DNA from: Pseudomonas sp. Bout1
Lineage (GTDB): Bacteria > Pseudomonadota > Gammaproteobacteria > Pseudomonadales > Pseudomonadaceae
Length of the DNA stretch: 64,000 bases
NCBI RefSeq assembly: GCF_034314165.1
Contig: NZ_JAVIWK010000001.1
Span: 2,247,001-2,311,000, forward strand
Direction of reading: 5' to 3'
Each line of letters begins with the position of its first letter. Position 1 is the stretch's first letter. The notes below the pieces were generated by a model. It did no database searches. It saw only the letters and a list, made by a program, of their open reading frames with translations, and was not told where the DNA came from. This document shows positions 7,205 to 15,264 of this stretch, piece after piece. A program made the translations under genes and the position numbers.

Positions 7205-9613
7205 TTAGAAGGTGTATTTGAAGCTCGTCATGAAGTTACGCGGCGCCCCGTATACGCTCCAACTGTCAGCATAGGCATAGTAGGAACGATCAAACACGTT
7301 GTTGACATTGAGCGTGGCGCTGAGGTTTTTGCTGATGTCGTAACGGGCCATCAGGTTGGTCAACGCATAGCTGCCTTGTTCAAACGTGTGCAAGTCCATG
7401 CCGGTCTTGCTCTGCCAATTCACGCCGCCGCCCACCGTGACCTTATCCAGTACGCCAGGGAGGCGATAGGTCGTGAACGTCTTCAGGCTGTGGCGTGGGC
7501 TGGTGGTGACGATGCGCTCATCGTCGGCGTTGGTGCTGACACTGTAGGCGTAGCCAGCTGACGCCTGCCAGCCTTCACTCAGTTCACCGTTCAGCTCCAG
7601 CTCGACACCCTTGGTCGTCGTGCCCTGTTCTGCGCGATAGATGTCTGGAGCTCGTACGTAGACCGGCAAGTTGTCCTGGTCAATCTTGAACAGGGCCAGG
7701 CTGGCGTTCAGCCTGTCTTCGTTGAAGCTGCCCTTGATCCCGACTTCATAACCGGTGCCTTCCTGCGGATCCAGTGGTTTGTTGTTATCGTCTTTGATGC
7801 CATAGGTCTGAGGATTGAAGATTTTGGTATAGCTGGCGTACAGCGACCAGGTGCTGCTCAGGTCATAGACGATACCGGCGTAAGGCAGGAAAATCCCATT
7901 ACGGGTTTCTTTGCTTTCGGAGTTCTGGCTGGCATCCGTGTAGCTGATAACTTCGTTCGAGCGTTTCCAGTCGGTCACGCGGCCGCCAAGGATCACGGCA
8001 GTGTCATCGGTGACGTGGAAGCGTGAGGTGAGGTACGCCGCGTACTGGTTTTCTTCGATACGGGTTTTGCCGACAGTCGTGGTGTCAGGGCGATTGGCGC
8101 CGCTGCCGTTCCAGTTGTAAATGTTGGGTACTGTACCGTCGTAACCGGTCCACGGGCCGAACCAGCCGCCGTGACTTGGGGTGTTTTCGTCATACTGAGA
8201 CATGGTTACGCCGGCGATCAGCTCATGCTCGCGGCCGAACAGGTTGAACGGGCCAGTCAGGTAGGCGTCCAGGTTGTTCTGGCGCGGGGTCCCGGACCAG
8301 CGGTTGGGGTACAGGTAGGCGCCGGCACCCGTTGCCTGGTCGATATCGCCGTTCATGTAGTTGATCAGCTCATCGAACTCGTTCTGGGTGTGGCTGACTT
8401 CGACCTTGCCGCTCCAACCATTGTTGAACTGGTGCTCAATGGAGGTAAAAACGTTGGTCTGCTTACGGTCGTTGTATGCCCAGTCCGGAGCGCTGTTGGC
8501 GGAACGGCTAAAATCAGTGCGGTTACCGTTGCTGTAGAACATCTGGAAACCGGTCCGCAGAGGATCGTTGACCTGGTTGTTGATGTAGCTGAAGCCCGCG
8601 GTCAGCATGGTAGCGTCGCTGAGGTCGAACTCGGAAATACCGTAGACCAGTTGCGAATCGGTTTTTACCCGGTCAACCCAGGAATTCTGCTTCTTGTAAT
8701 CCACCACCAGACGCCCGCGAATGTTACCGCTGTCGTTCAAGGGGCCTGACACGTCAAAGCCTGTACCATAGCGATCCCAACTGCCTGCCTCGCCGGTGAT
8801 GCTGGCCTGGGCCTCAGCAGTCGGGCGCTTGCGGATCAGGTTGATGGTCGCCGACGGTGTGCCAGAGCCGCTGATCAGGCCGGTGGCGCCACGCACCACT
8901 TCAACGCGGTCGTACATGGCGGTGTTCTGAGTATTGTTATCCAGGCGTGATGAGGTGGGCACACCGTCGATTTCAAAGTTGTTGATCTGGAAGCCACGGG
9001 ACCAGTAAGTATCGTTCTCGGCGCCTACACCGACACGTAATACGGTGATGCCGGGTGTCGCCTCCAGAACTTCGGTCAGGTTGGTGAGTTTCTGGTCATC
9101 GAGACGTTGACGGGTAATCACTGTGACCGACTGCGGCGTTTCCTTTTGAGTCAGGTTCAGCCGCGTCGAACTGCTGGAGGAGTCTGTGGTGTAAGAGCCT
9201 GTGGCTTCGGTGGTGGAGCCAGGCGCCTTGCCGGAAATCGATATTGCGCCCAGCTCAAGTGCGCCTCCCGCGCCTGGCTGCAACTGATAGCGTCGCTCGC
9301 CGGTCTGCACCACCGTCAACTCACTACCTGCCAGTAAAGTGTGTAGTGCCTGGTCCACGGTGTAGCTGCCGTGCAGCGCCGGGCCTGTCTTGCCGGCGAT
9401 CAGCGCGGCATTGCCCGCCAGGTAGATTCCGGATTGGGCGGCAAGCTGGTTGAGTTGGTCGACAAGGGCGCCAGCGGGCAGATCGAAACGCTGCGCGCTT
9501 GTCTGTCCAGCGGCTGTCGCGGGTGATGCTACGCTCAGACTAGCCGGTATGGCCAAGGCCAGGGTAATGGTCAACGCCAAGGATTGTGGTGAGTTACGCA
9601 GAAATGAGGGCAT
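7205..9613 (-). CDS. TonB-dependent siderophore receptor with STN signalling domain (FpvA-like)
   Basis: 802 residues. A signal peptide (residues 1-~35, ending near ATAAG) precedes an STN domain (about 40-115, from QRFDLPAGALVDQLNQLAAQ). A plug domain follows (from KETPQSVTVITRQRL near 160 to ~265, including EVVRGATGLISGSGTPSATI), then a 22-strand barrel ending in the terminal phenylalanine of FKYTF. It imports a ferric siderophore, and the STN domain is the arm that signals to the FecR-type protein encoded upstream. The layout and the segment after EVVRGATGL resemble ferripyoverdine/FoxA-type receptors. The siderophore cannot be fixed from sequence. It is transcribed after the sigma and anti-sigma genes on the same strand. 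Confidence 0.9.
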   Translation of the reverse strand: MPSFLRNSPQSLALTITLALAIPASLSVASPATAAGQTSAQRFDLPAGALVDQLNQLAAQSGIYLAGNAALIAGKTGPALHGSYTVDQALHTLLAGSELTVVQTGERRYQLQPGAGGALELGAISISGKAPGSTTEATGSYTTDSSSSSTRLNLTQKETPQSVTVITRQRLDDQKLTNLTEVLEATPGITVLRVGVGAENDTYWSRGFQINNFEIDGVPTSSRLDNNTQNTAMYDRVEVVRGATGLISGSGTPSATINLIRKRPTAEAQASITGEAGSWDRYGTGFDVSGPLNDSGNIRGRLVVDYKKQNSWVDRVKTDSQLVYGISEFDLSDATMLTAGFSYINNQVNDPLRTGFQMFYSNGNRTDFSRSANSAPDWAYNDRKQTNVFTSIEHQFNNGWSGKVEVSHTQNEFDELINYMNGDIDQATGAGAYLYPNRWSGTPRQNNLDAYLTGPFNLFGREHELIAGVTMSQYDENTPSHGGWFGPWTGYDGTVPNIYNWNGSGANRPDTTTVGKTRIEENQYAAYLTSRFHVTDDTAVILGGRVTDWKRSNEVISYTDASQNSESKETRNGIFLPYAGIVYDLSSTWSLYASYTKIFNPQTYGIKDDNNKPLDPQEGTGYEVGIKGSFNEDRLNASLALFKIDQDNLPVYVRAPDIYRAEQGTTTKGVELELNGELSEGWQASAGYAYSVSTNADDERIVTTSPRHSLKTFTTYRLPGVLDKVTVGGGVNWQSKTGMDLHTFEQGSYALTNLMARYDISKNLSATLNVNNVFDRSYYAYADSWSVYGAPRNFMTSFKYTF

Positions 9614-9703
9614 AAACAGTTCCGGTCGAAGGAGGCATTAAGCCGTTGTCCTTCTCTAATTCGAATGAAAATTCAAAACCGGAAGCACGGGAGCGAAAAA
9701 ATA

Positions 9704-10669
9704 TCAGCGCGCAACCACCGTGACCCACCAGGCAAATCGCCGCTCGATGCGCACGGGCAGCACCTGCTCGAGCATGGCCAGTACCTGATCGGTGTCCTCC
9801 AACGGGAAGGTACCCATGACCCTCAGGTTGGCAACCTGCGGGTCAATCCCCAGATGTCCATGGCGATAGCTGGCCAACTCATCGATAAAGTCTCCCAGGC
9901 GCATATCGTTCGCCATCAACACCCCTTTTATCCACGCTTCGCGCCCGGGCTGGGCACGTTGCGTTGTGGACAGGCTTTGGCGGTCGAAGTTAACACCCTG
10001 ACCTGCTGGCACGACGAGAGTTTGTTGGGTGACGCCACAGCTGACCTGCACGCTGCCTTCGTACACGTTGAGTAACGTGCGGCCATCATGTTCTCGCACG
10101 CTGAAGCGCGTGCCGATTGGGCGTAGACGACCTTGCGGCGTGTCCACCACGAACGGCCGAGGATCGTTGCCGGTACTGATCAGGATTTCGCCGCTGTAAA
10201 GTTTCAATTCGCGCTGGTCGGCGCTGAAATTCACATCCAGCGCCGTACCGCTGTTAAGCCAAAGGCGTGTGCCATCGGCCAAGCGCTGGTCACGCAGTGG
10301 GGTGGTACCGGTGTAAAAGTCGGTGGTCCAGTTCCCTGGCAGCCAACGCTGCTGCCAACTGCCCCAGCCCAGCAGTGCACCCCCCATCAGGATCGACAAG
10401 CCGCGCAATACCTGGCGGCGTGAGCGCTGGGAATGGCGCAAGGTTTCCAGCGTCTGGTTGGCCCCCGCGATATCCTCCTGTAACGGTGCAAAACGCTGCC
10501 CAACGCGTGCGACATAGCTCCAGGCCAGGCGATTGAGTTCACTATGGGCATGCCATTGGCGCCAGGCCTCATGCAGCTGCAAAGCATTGGGTTCTGCGCT
10601 CAGGCGGGCAAACCAGTCGGCGGCTTGTTGCAAGGTGGCATGGTCGAGGCCGCCAGGGTTGGTGCTCAT
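9704..10669 (-). CDS. FecR-family anti-sigma/sigma regulator
   Basis: 321 residues from the ATG at 10669, chosen because it overlaps the sigma stop codon (ATGA) as is usual for fecI-fecR pairs. The N-terminal cytoplasmic domain (ATLQQAADWFARLSA) binds the sigma factor. One membrane segment lies near ILMGGALLGWGSW (residues ~90-105). The periplasmic FecR domain (DGTRLWLNSGTALDV, IGTRFSVREHDGRTLLNVYEG) and a C-terminal STN-interacting region that ends in ARR-FAWWV follow. It relays the signal from the receptor encoded at 7205-9613 to the sigma factor at 10666. The ECF sigma factor, FecR and receptor form one leftward transcription unit. Confidence 0.9.
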   Translation of the reverse strand: MSTNPGGLDHATLQQAADWFARLSAEPNALQLHEAWRQWHAHSELNRLAWSYVARVGQRFAPLQEDIAGANQTLETLRHSQRSRRQVLRGLSILMGGALLGWGSWQQRWLPGNWTTDFYTGTTPLRDQRLADGTRLWLNSGTALDVNFSADQRELKLYSGEILISTGNDPRPFVVDTPQGRLRPIGTRFSVREHDGRTLLNVYEGSVQVSCGVTQQTLVVPAGQGVNFDRQSLSTTQRAQPGREAWIKGVLMANDMRLGDFIDELASYRHGHLGIDPQVANLRVMGTFPLEDTDQVLAMLEQVLPVRIERRFAWWVTVVAR

Positions 10670-11202
10670 AACAGCGCTCCGTCCAATTCGGCTTCCAGTG
10701 CTATGCATTGGAACATGGCCTGTCCGATGTATTTGGTGACGGTGCGCTCGCTCACGCCAATGCGCAGCGCAACCTCGCGATAGCTCAAACCTTGGATATG
10801 CGCCAGGCAAAACGCCTCTGACACTTTGACCGGCAGGCGATCGAGCATTGCCTGCAAATGCACCAGAGCTTCAAACACTAAGGCGCGGTGTTCTTCAGAC
10901 GGTGCGTACTCCTCAGGCCGACTCGCCAATACCTCAAGCCACGCTTGCTCCACGTGCTTGCGCCGAAAGAAATCCACACACACGTTGCGCGAAAGCGTGC
11001 TTAGGTATGCGCGCGCATGCACCTCGCTGTCGAACTGACGCGGGTGGCCCAACAAGCGCACAAACACATCGTGGGCGAGTTCGGCGGCATCACTGACATT
11101 GCCGAGTTTTCGCGCCAGCCAGCGCTGTATCCAGCCGTGGTGAGCGACGTACAAGCTGCCAACGCTATACGGCGGGGCACCCGACTCAGGGAGATGAGGC
11201 AT
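10666..11202 (-). CDS. FecI-type ECF sigma factor
   Basis: 178 residues with sigma region 2 (YVAHHGWIQRWLARKLGN to VCVDFFRRK) and region 4 (LDRLPVKVSEAFCLAHIQGLS and REVALRIGVSERTVTKY, the promoter -35 recognition helix). This is the iron-starvation subgroup that directs RNA polymerase to the cognate receptor gene. A Fur-box-like palindrome lies 24-40 bp upstream, consistent with iron repression. The stop overlaps the start of the FecR gene by 4 bp. Confidence 0.92.
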   Translation of the reverse strand: MPHLPESGAPPYSVGSLYVAHHGWIQRWLARKLGNVSDAAELAHDVFVRLLGHPRQFDSEVHARAYLSTLSRNVCVDFFRRKHVEQAWLEVLASRPEEYAPSEEHRALVFEALVHLQAMLDRLPVKVSEAFCLAHIQGLSYREVALRIGVSERTVTKYIGQAMFQCIALEAELDGALL

Positions 11203-11220
11203 CGAAAATTCTTACGAATG

Positions 11221-11245
11221 GGAATTATTACCAATAGTAATAGGG
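11221..11245 (-). promoter_or_regulatory. Fur-box-like site before the ECF sigma gene
   Basis: The inverted repeat TATTAC-CAATA-GTAATA (11226-11242) lies in an AT-rich stretch directly upstream of the sigma start codon. It has the alternating A/T hexamer character of Fur boxes. Iron repression is inferred from the position and gene type. Confidence 0.55.
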
Positions 11246-11353
11246 AAAACTTAACACCACAATGGGGAGGGAATGTGCTTCGGATCGAAGCTATGTCTCC
11301 GTTCGAATGAATTTGGTTCGCGCAGCCCGCCGGAGGACAAAGTGCCGTCTAAC

Positions 11354-11377
11354 GTTTGAGTCCAGGTCATGGAGCCA
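11354..11377 (+). other. Partial tRNA-Asn 3' end (att-like direct repeat)
   Basis: 24 bases that match the 3' end of tRNA-Asn (6873-6896), including the T-loop, acceptor strand and CCA, with two transitions. No anticodon or 5' half precedes it. It is followed by its own terminator at 11387. It could be the footprint of site-specific integration at the tRNA, or the relic of a second tRNA-Asn copy. Together with the intact tRNA it brackets the FpvA-like receptor set. Confidence 0.7.
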
Positions 11378-11386
11378 GACATTGAG

Positions 11387-11415
11387 AAAAGCCTGCAGCG
11401 ATGCAGGCTTTTTTT
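11387..11415 (+). terminator. Intrinsic terminator after the tRNA fragment
   Basis: The stem GCCTGCA/TGCAGGC (11391-11397 and 11402-11408) with loop GCGA is followed by seven T. A perfect Rho-independent terminator just after a dead tRNA end suggests that a full tRNA unit once ended here. Confidence 0.85.
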
Positions 11416-11523
11416 GCCTTGAATTTGGCCGGTGCGAGGGTGGGCACGGCGGCGCGGCGGACCATACACAGGATGCGTATATGAGTGCGCTGGTCTACAG
11501 CTTTTTATGGGAGACGTTGAACG

Positions 11524-12039
11524 CTAATTGTCCTGGCCCGTTGCCAGCCTCAGTGCTCGATACGCCTCCACTAGCTGGTCGAGCGTAAACCCAAGGTTTC
11601 TGCCGCTGGGGTTAGGCAGGATCCACACCGCCGCACTCCCCAGCGGGTGCGGCTGCAACCCCCACGCAATCTGCCGCTGCCCGCTCAGTGCGGCATACGC
11701 CGCCTTTCCCAGAAATGCCAAAAAACGCGGCGCATAACGTGTGATCTTGCGTTCAAAACTCACCGCCGCCGCCGTGAATTCATCCGCTGACAATTGATCT
11801 GCCCGGGCCGTGGGTCGCTCTACCACGGTAGTCAGCCCGCACTGGTACTGCAGGATCGTCTGGTCGTTTTCCGGCTGCACCTCATGGGGCGTAAACCCGG
11901 CCAGGTGCAGCGTGCGCCAGAACCGATTGCCCCTGCCCATAAAGTGATGGCCGCTGGCGGCGGCTTTCAGGCCCGGGTTTATCCCGCAGAAAACCACGGC
12001 CAGGTTCTCCGCCAGAATATCTTCCAATCCCTCCTTCAT
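11524..12039 (-). CDS. mug: G/U mismatch-specific DNA glycosylase
   Basis: 171 residues, normal for Mug. The motif CGINPGL near residue 18 holds the asparagine that positions the catalytic water, and LPNPSGRN near residue 140 is the DNA-intercalating loop of the Mug/TDG branch. It removes uracil or ethenocytosine opposite guanine in the cytoplasm. The start overlaps the stop of the TetR gene by 4 bp, so the two are co-transcribed, which is an unusual partner for a repair gene. No terminator is evident after its stop; the ~110 bases to 11415 show nothing else. Confidence 0.92.
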   Translation of the reverse strand: MKEGLEDILAENLAVVFCGINPGLKAAASGHHFMGRGNRFWRTLHLAGFTPHEVQPENDQTILQYQCGLTTVVERPTARADQLSADEFTAAAVSFERKITRYAPRFLAFLGKAAYAALSGQRQIAWGLQPHPLGSAAVWILPNPSGRNLGFTLDQLVEAYRALRLATGQDN

Positions 12040-12668
12040 CCGCAGATGACCTGCACGGCATTGCGTGCCAGGGCGATCAACTCGGCGTAGGGCTTGCCCG
12101 CCCGTGCGCGAATCGAAAGGCTGTGCACCAGGGACGAGGCGAGCACTGCGACCGCTGCGGGATCGGTACCGGCTTTCAATTCTCCGGCCTCGATGGCCGT
12201 GCGCAAGCGGGTTTCGAGATGGGCATCGAGTGCGTCGAGGCGCTGCAACAGCACCGCGCGAATCTCGGCATCCTCGACCGCTTCAGTGGTGGCGGTGCCG
12301 ATGATGAAGCAGCCCCGTGGCTCGCCATCGCCCGAAAAGTAGATCGACAACTGGCCTTCATAAAGGCGCATCAACGCGTCGGCCAGCGTCAGGCTCGGGT
12401 CGTCCAGCGCTGCGTCGATGGCGGCTGAAGCGAGGCCCCAATATTGCTCGAGCGCTTTGAGGTAGATCGCGTGTTTGTCGCCGAACGCCGCGTACAGGCT
12501 TGGCCGGTTCATCCCGGCAGCACTGGCGATGCCGTCCAGTGAGGCACCGCAATAGCCGGTATTCCAGAACACCCCGAGGGCTTTTTGCAGCGCTGTTTCA
12601 GGATCGTAGGCGCGCGGGCGGCCACGGCCTTTTGCCTCTGTGATCTTTTTTTGTGCCATGGCGTACAA
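12036..12668 (-). CDS. TetR-family transcriptional regulator
   Basis: 210 residues. The N-terminal DNA-binding domain is typical (ALQKALGVFWNTGYCGASL, then the HTH around IASAAGMNRPSLYAAFGDKHAIY), followed by an all-helical ligand domain of the TetR_C type. A TTG start at 12668 sits about four bases after an AAGGA box. An ATG three codons later (12659) is the alternative but is far from the box. It is divergent from the efflux genes that start at 12764, with only 95 bp between, so it is most likely their repressor as well as its own. Confidence 0.88.
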   Translation of the reverse strand: MYAMAQKKITEAKGRGRPRAYDPETALQKALGVFWNTGYCGASLDGIASAAGMNRPSLYAAFGDKHAIYLKALEQYWGLASAAIDAALDDPSLTLADALMRLYEGQLSIYFSGDGEPRGCFIIGTATTEAVEDAEIRAVLLQRLDALDAHLETRLRTAIEAGELKAGTDPAAVAVLASSLVHSLSIRARAGKPYAELIALARNAVQVICG

Positions 12669-12763
12669 AAATCCTTGAGTAGAGGTGAGCGGGTCGATAT
12701 TCTTACATCATCGCACAAAATTAAAGCCTCAGAAATCCCGGGCTCAACAAAGGTGATTCGATC

Positions 12764-13795
12764 ATGAGCAACGCGTTGGAAAACACGACCCGCACACACT
12801 GGCGTTCACTGTTGATGGTGGGCTTTCCGATACTGCTCGCAGCGGCGGGGTACGTGTATTACCTGCAGGACGCGCCGTATGTGTCGACCGATAACGCTTA
12901 CGCCCGGGTGGCGAAGGCGTCGATCAATGCGCGGGTGTCCGGGCAAGTGGTGGAGATTGCCGTGGAGGACAACCAGCCGGTGCACAAAGGGCAAGTGCTG
13001 TTGCGGATTAACCCCGAGCCGTTTCAGGTGGCAGTCGAGCGCGCCCAGGCCCAACTGAGCGTGGCGCGGTTGCGGGTCGAAGGCCTTAAGGCCAGCTACC
13101 GGCAACAGCTGGCTGAACTGCAGGCGGCCAAGGAGTCGGCGGGTTTTGACCAGAAAGAATTCGCCCGCAAAAAGGCCTTGGTGGCCACCGAGTTCGTGTC
13201 CCAGGCCGTGTTCGAACGGGCCGACACCGACTTGAAAGTCGCCCGGCAACGCGTCGCGTCCATCGAACAGCAGGTCGCCAATACAGTGGTGGCCCTGAGC
13301 GGCAATCCCGACATCGAAATCGACCGCCACCCGGCGATTCTCGAGGCCAGGGCGCAACTCGACGAAGCGCAACTCTACCTCTCGTACGCGACCGTCTATG
13401 CGCCTGACGATGGCGTGGTGGCCAAGGTGGATGACGTACAGGTCGGCGACTACCTGAACAGCGGTGCACCGGCCTTCGCCTTGCTGTCGCCCCGTCGCAC
13501 CTGGGTCGAGGCCAACTTCCGCGAAACCCAGCTGACGCATATGCGTGCCGGCCAGCAGGCAACCATCAGGCTCGACACCTATCCGGACCATCCCTTCAAG
13601 GCCCACATCACCAGCTTGAGCCCGGGCGCCGGCGCTGACTTTGCCCTGCTGCCGCCGGAAAACGCCACTGGCAACTGGGTCAAGGTGGTGCAGCGGGTGC
13701 CGGTGCGCCTGGAGCTGGATGATGCGAATGTTGAGCTGCCGCTGTTTTCCGGCACCAGCGCCACGGTAACCGTTGATATCAGGACCGGCCCATGA
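12764..13795 (+). CDS. HlyD/EmrA-type membrane fusion protein
   Basis: 343 residues. A short cytoplasmic tail and one transmembrane segment (MVGFPILLAAAGYVYYL, residues ~18-34) are followed by the biotinyl-lipoyl-like domain split around a long coiled coil (residues ~85-185), then a beta-barrel region. The adjoining signature YVSTDNAYARV is typical of EmrA. It bridges the inner-membrane MFS pump and the outer-membrane channel. AAAGG precedes the ATG. It overlaps the next gene by 4 bp. Confidence 0.9.
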   Translation: MSNALENTTRTHWRSLLMVGFPILLAAAGYVYYLQDAPYVSTDNAYARVAKASINARVSGQVVEIAVEDNQPVHKGQVLLRINPEPFQVAVERAQAQLSVARLRVEGLKASYRQQLAELQAAKESAGFDQKEFARKKALVATEFVSQAVFERADTDLKVARQRVASIEQQVANTVVALSGNPDIEIDRHPAILEARAQLDEAQLYLSYATVYAPDDGVVAKVDDVQVGDYLNSGAPAFALLSPRRTWVEANFRETQLTHMRAGQQATIRLDTYPDHPFKAHITSLSPGAGADFALLPPENATGNWVKVVQRVPVRLELDDANVELPLFSGTSATVTVDIRTGP

Positions 13796-15246
13796 ACGGC
13801 GCACGCAGCCTCAGGTTCGCGGCGTTACTGGTGACCTGGTTGCAGGCGGTCAACGTGTCGCTGCCGAACTCGGCCCTGCGGTTTGTGCAGGGCAGCTTGT
13901 CGATGACGGACGACGAGGCGGGGTGGATATTCACCTCGTACCTGGCCGCCAGTGCGATCACCTTGCCGGTCGCCCAATGGCTCGCCGCGCGTTTGGGCGT
14001 GAAGGTGGTTTACCAGACGACACTGGCGGTCTTCGCCTTGGGCTTGCTGCTCGCGACCGAGGCAACCACCTCGCTGCAATTCGTCGGCGCACGGGTTATC
14101 CAGGGTGCTGCCAGCGGCGTGTTGGCGCCGCTGTCGATGGCCATCGCCCTGGAGACACTGGCCCCGGCACGACGGCCGAAATTCGGCCCGGTGTGGACAG
14201 CCATCGGGCTGTTGGGCATCGTCAGCGGCCCGGCGATTGGCGGCTGGATCAGCGAGCATTTCGGCTGGCGCTGGATGTTCTACGCCAGCCTGCCGCTGTT
14301 GGCCTACACCACATCGATCGTGGCGTTATTGCAGCCAGAGAAGAAAACCAACGGCGTGCCGGCCTTCGATTTTGCAGGCTTTGCCAGCTTTACCTGCGGC
14401 GTGATCGGCCTGCAAATGCTCCTCGACCGAGGCCAACGCCTGGAGTGGTTCGATGCGCCCGAGATCTGGCTGGAAGCTGCCGTGAGCGCCCTGGGGTTCT
14501 ACCTGTTCGCCGTGCACCGGTTCACCTCGCGCACGCACTTCATCAGCAAGGGCTTATTGCGCGACCGCAACTTCGTGCTGTCGACCCTCATCTTCTTCGC
14601 CGTCGGTTTCGTGCTGCTGCCAACCATGGCGATGACCTCGCCGATGCTGGACGAACTGCTCGGCTTCCCGCCGGACACTACAGGCTTCCTCACCATCCCC
14701 CGTGGCGTGGGTTTGCTGGGTGCGTTCTGGCTGATGAACCGTGTGCCTGCACATCTGGATGGCCGCCCGTTCGTGGTCGCCGGTATCGCCCTGGTGATCT
14801 ACGCCAACCACTCGATGCTCGGCTACTCGCCCTTGATGGATGGCTGGCCGGTGGCAGTGGCCGGTGCCCTCCAAGGAGCCGGCCTGGGCCTGCTGATGCC
14901 GGCGCTTTCCCGGGTGGCGTTCAGCACCCTCGACCCGGCGTTGCGCCCTGAAGGCAGCGGGCTGTTCAACTTGTCCCGCGTCTACGGCAGCACCTTCGGC
15001 GTGGCGGTGGTGCAGTGGTTCTTCTTCAACAACACCCAGGCGATGCATGTGGCGCTGGCCGGTCACCTGACCGCTTATTCGGTCTCTGCGTCCACGTCCC
15101 TGGCAGGTTTTGGTGCGCTGAACGAAGCCATCACCGGCCAGGCTGCGTTCATCGCCGTGCTTGGCCAATTCAAGATTCTGCTGTGGGCAATGCTGGTGGT
15201 GAGCCCGCTGGTGCTGCTGCTGCGTAAACCTGTCACGACCCGCTAG
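13792..15246 (+). CDS. DHA2-family MFS drug efflux transporter (EmrB-like)
   Basis: 484 residues with about 14 predicted membrane segments, the DHA2 count. The N-terminal half has the motif region DDEAGWIFTSYLAASAITLPVAQWLAARLG. Motif C of antiporters is in the segment LGIVSGPAIGGWISEHFGWRWMFY. The ATG overlaps the stop of the fusion-protein gene (ATGA) with an AGGA box seven bases upstream. It is the proton-driven pump of the three-part efflux set (12764-16644), probably controlled by the divergent TetR. Substrates are unknown. Confidence 0.9.
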   Translation: MNGARSLRFAALLVTWLQAVNVSLPNSALRFVQGSLSMTDDEAGWIFTSYLAASAITLPVAQWLAARLGVKVVYQTTLAVFALGLLLATEATTSLQFVGARVIQGAASGVLAPLSMAIALETLAPARRPKFGPVWTAIGLLGIVSGPAIGGWISEHFGWRWMFYASLPLLAYTTSIVALLQPEKKTNGVPAFDFAGFASFTCGVIGLQMLLDRGQRLEWFDAPEIWLEAAVSALGFYLFAVHRFTSRTHFISKGLLRDRNFVLSTLIFFAVGFVLLPTMAMTSPMLDELLGFPPDTTGFLTIPRGVGLLGAFWLMNRVPAHLDGRPFVVAGIALVIYANHSMLGYSPLMDGWPVAVAGALQGAGLGLLMPALSRVAFSTLDPALRPEGSGLFNLSRVYGSTFGVAVVQWFFFNNTQAMHVALAGHLTAYSVSASTSLAGFGALNEAITGQAAFIAVLGQFKILLWAMLVVSPLVLLLRKPVTTR

Positions 15247-15264
15247 TTTTTCGGAGTGTGCGTA

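Noticed and set aside
6897..11353. Active integrative element between the tRNA and its fragment
   Set aside because: No integrase, excisionase or mobility gene is present; only an att-like footprint can be claimed.
11409..11523. Small gene between the tRNA-fragment terminator and mug
   Set aside because: No frame with a start context or codon bias was found in this ~110-base stretch.
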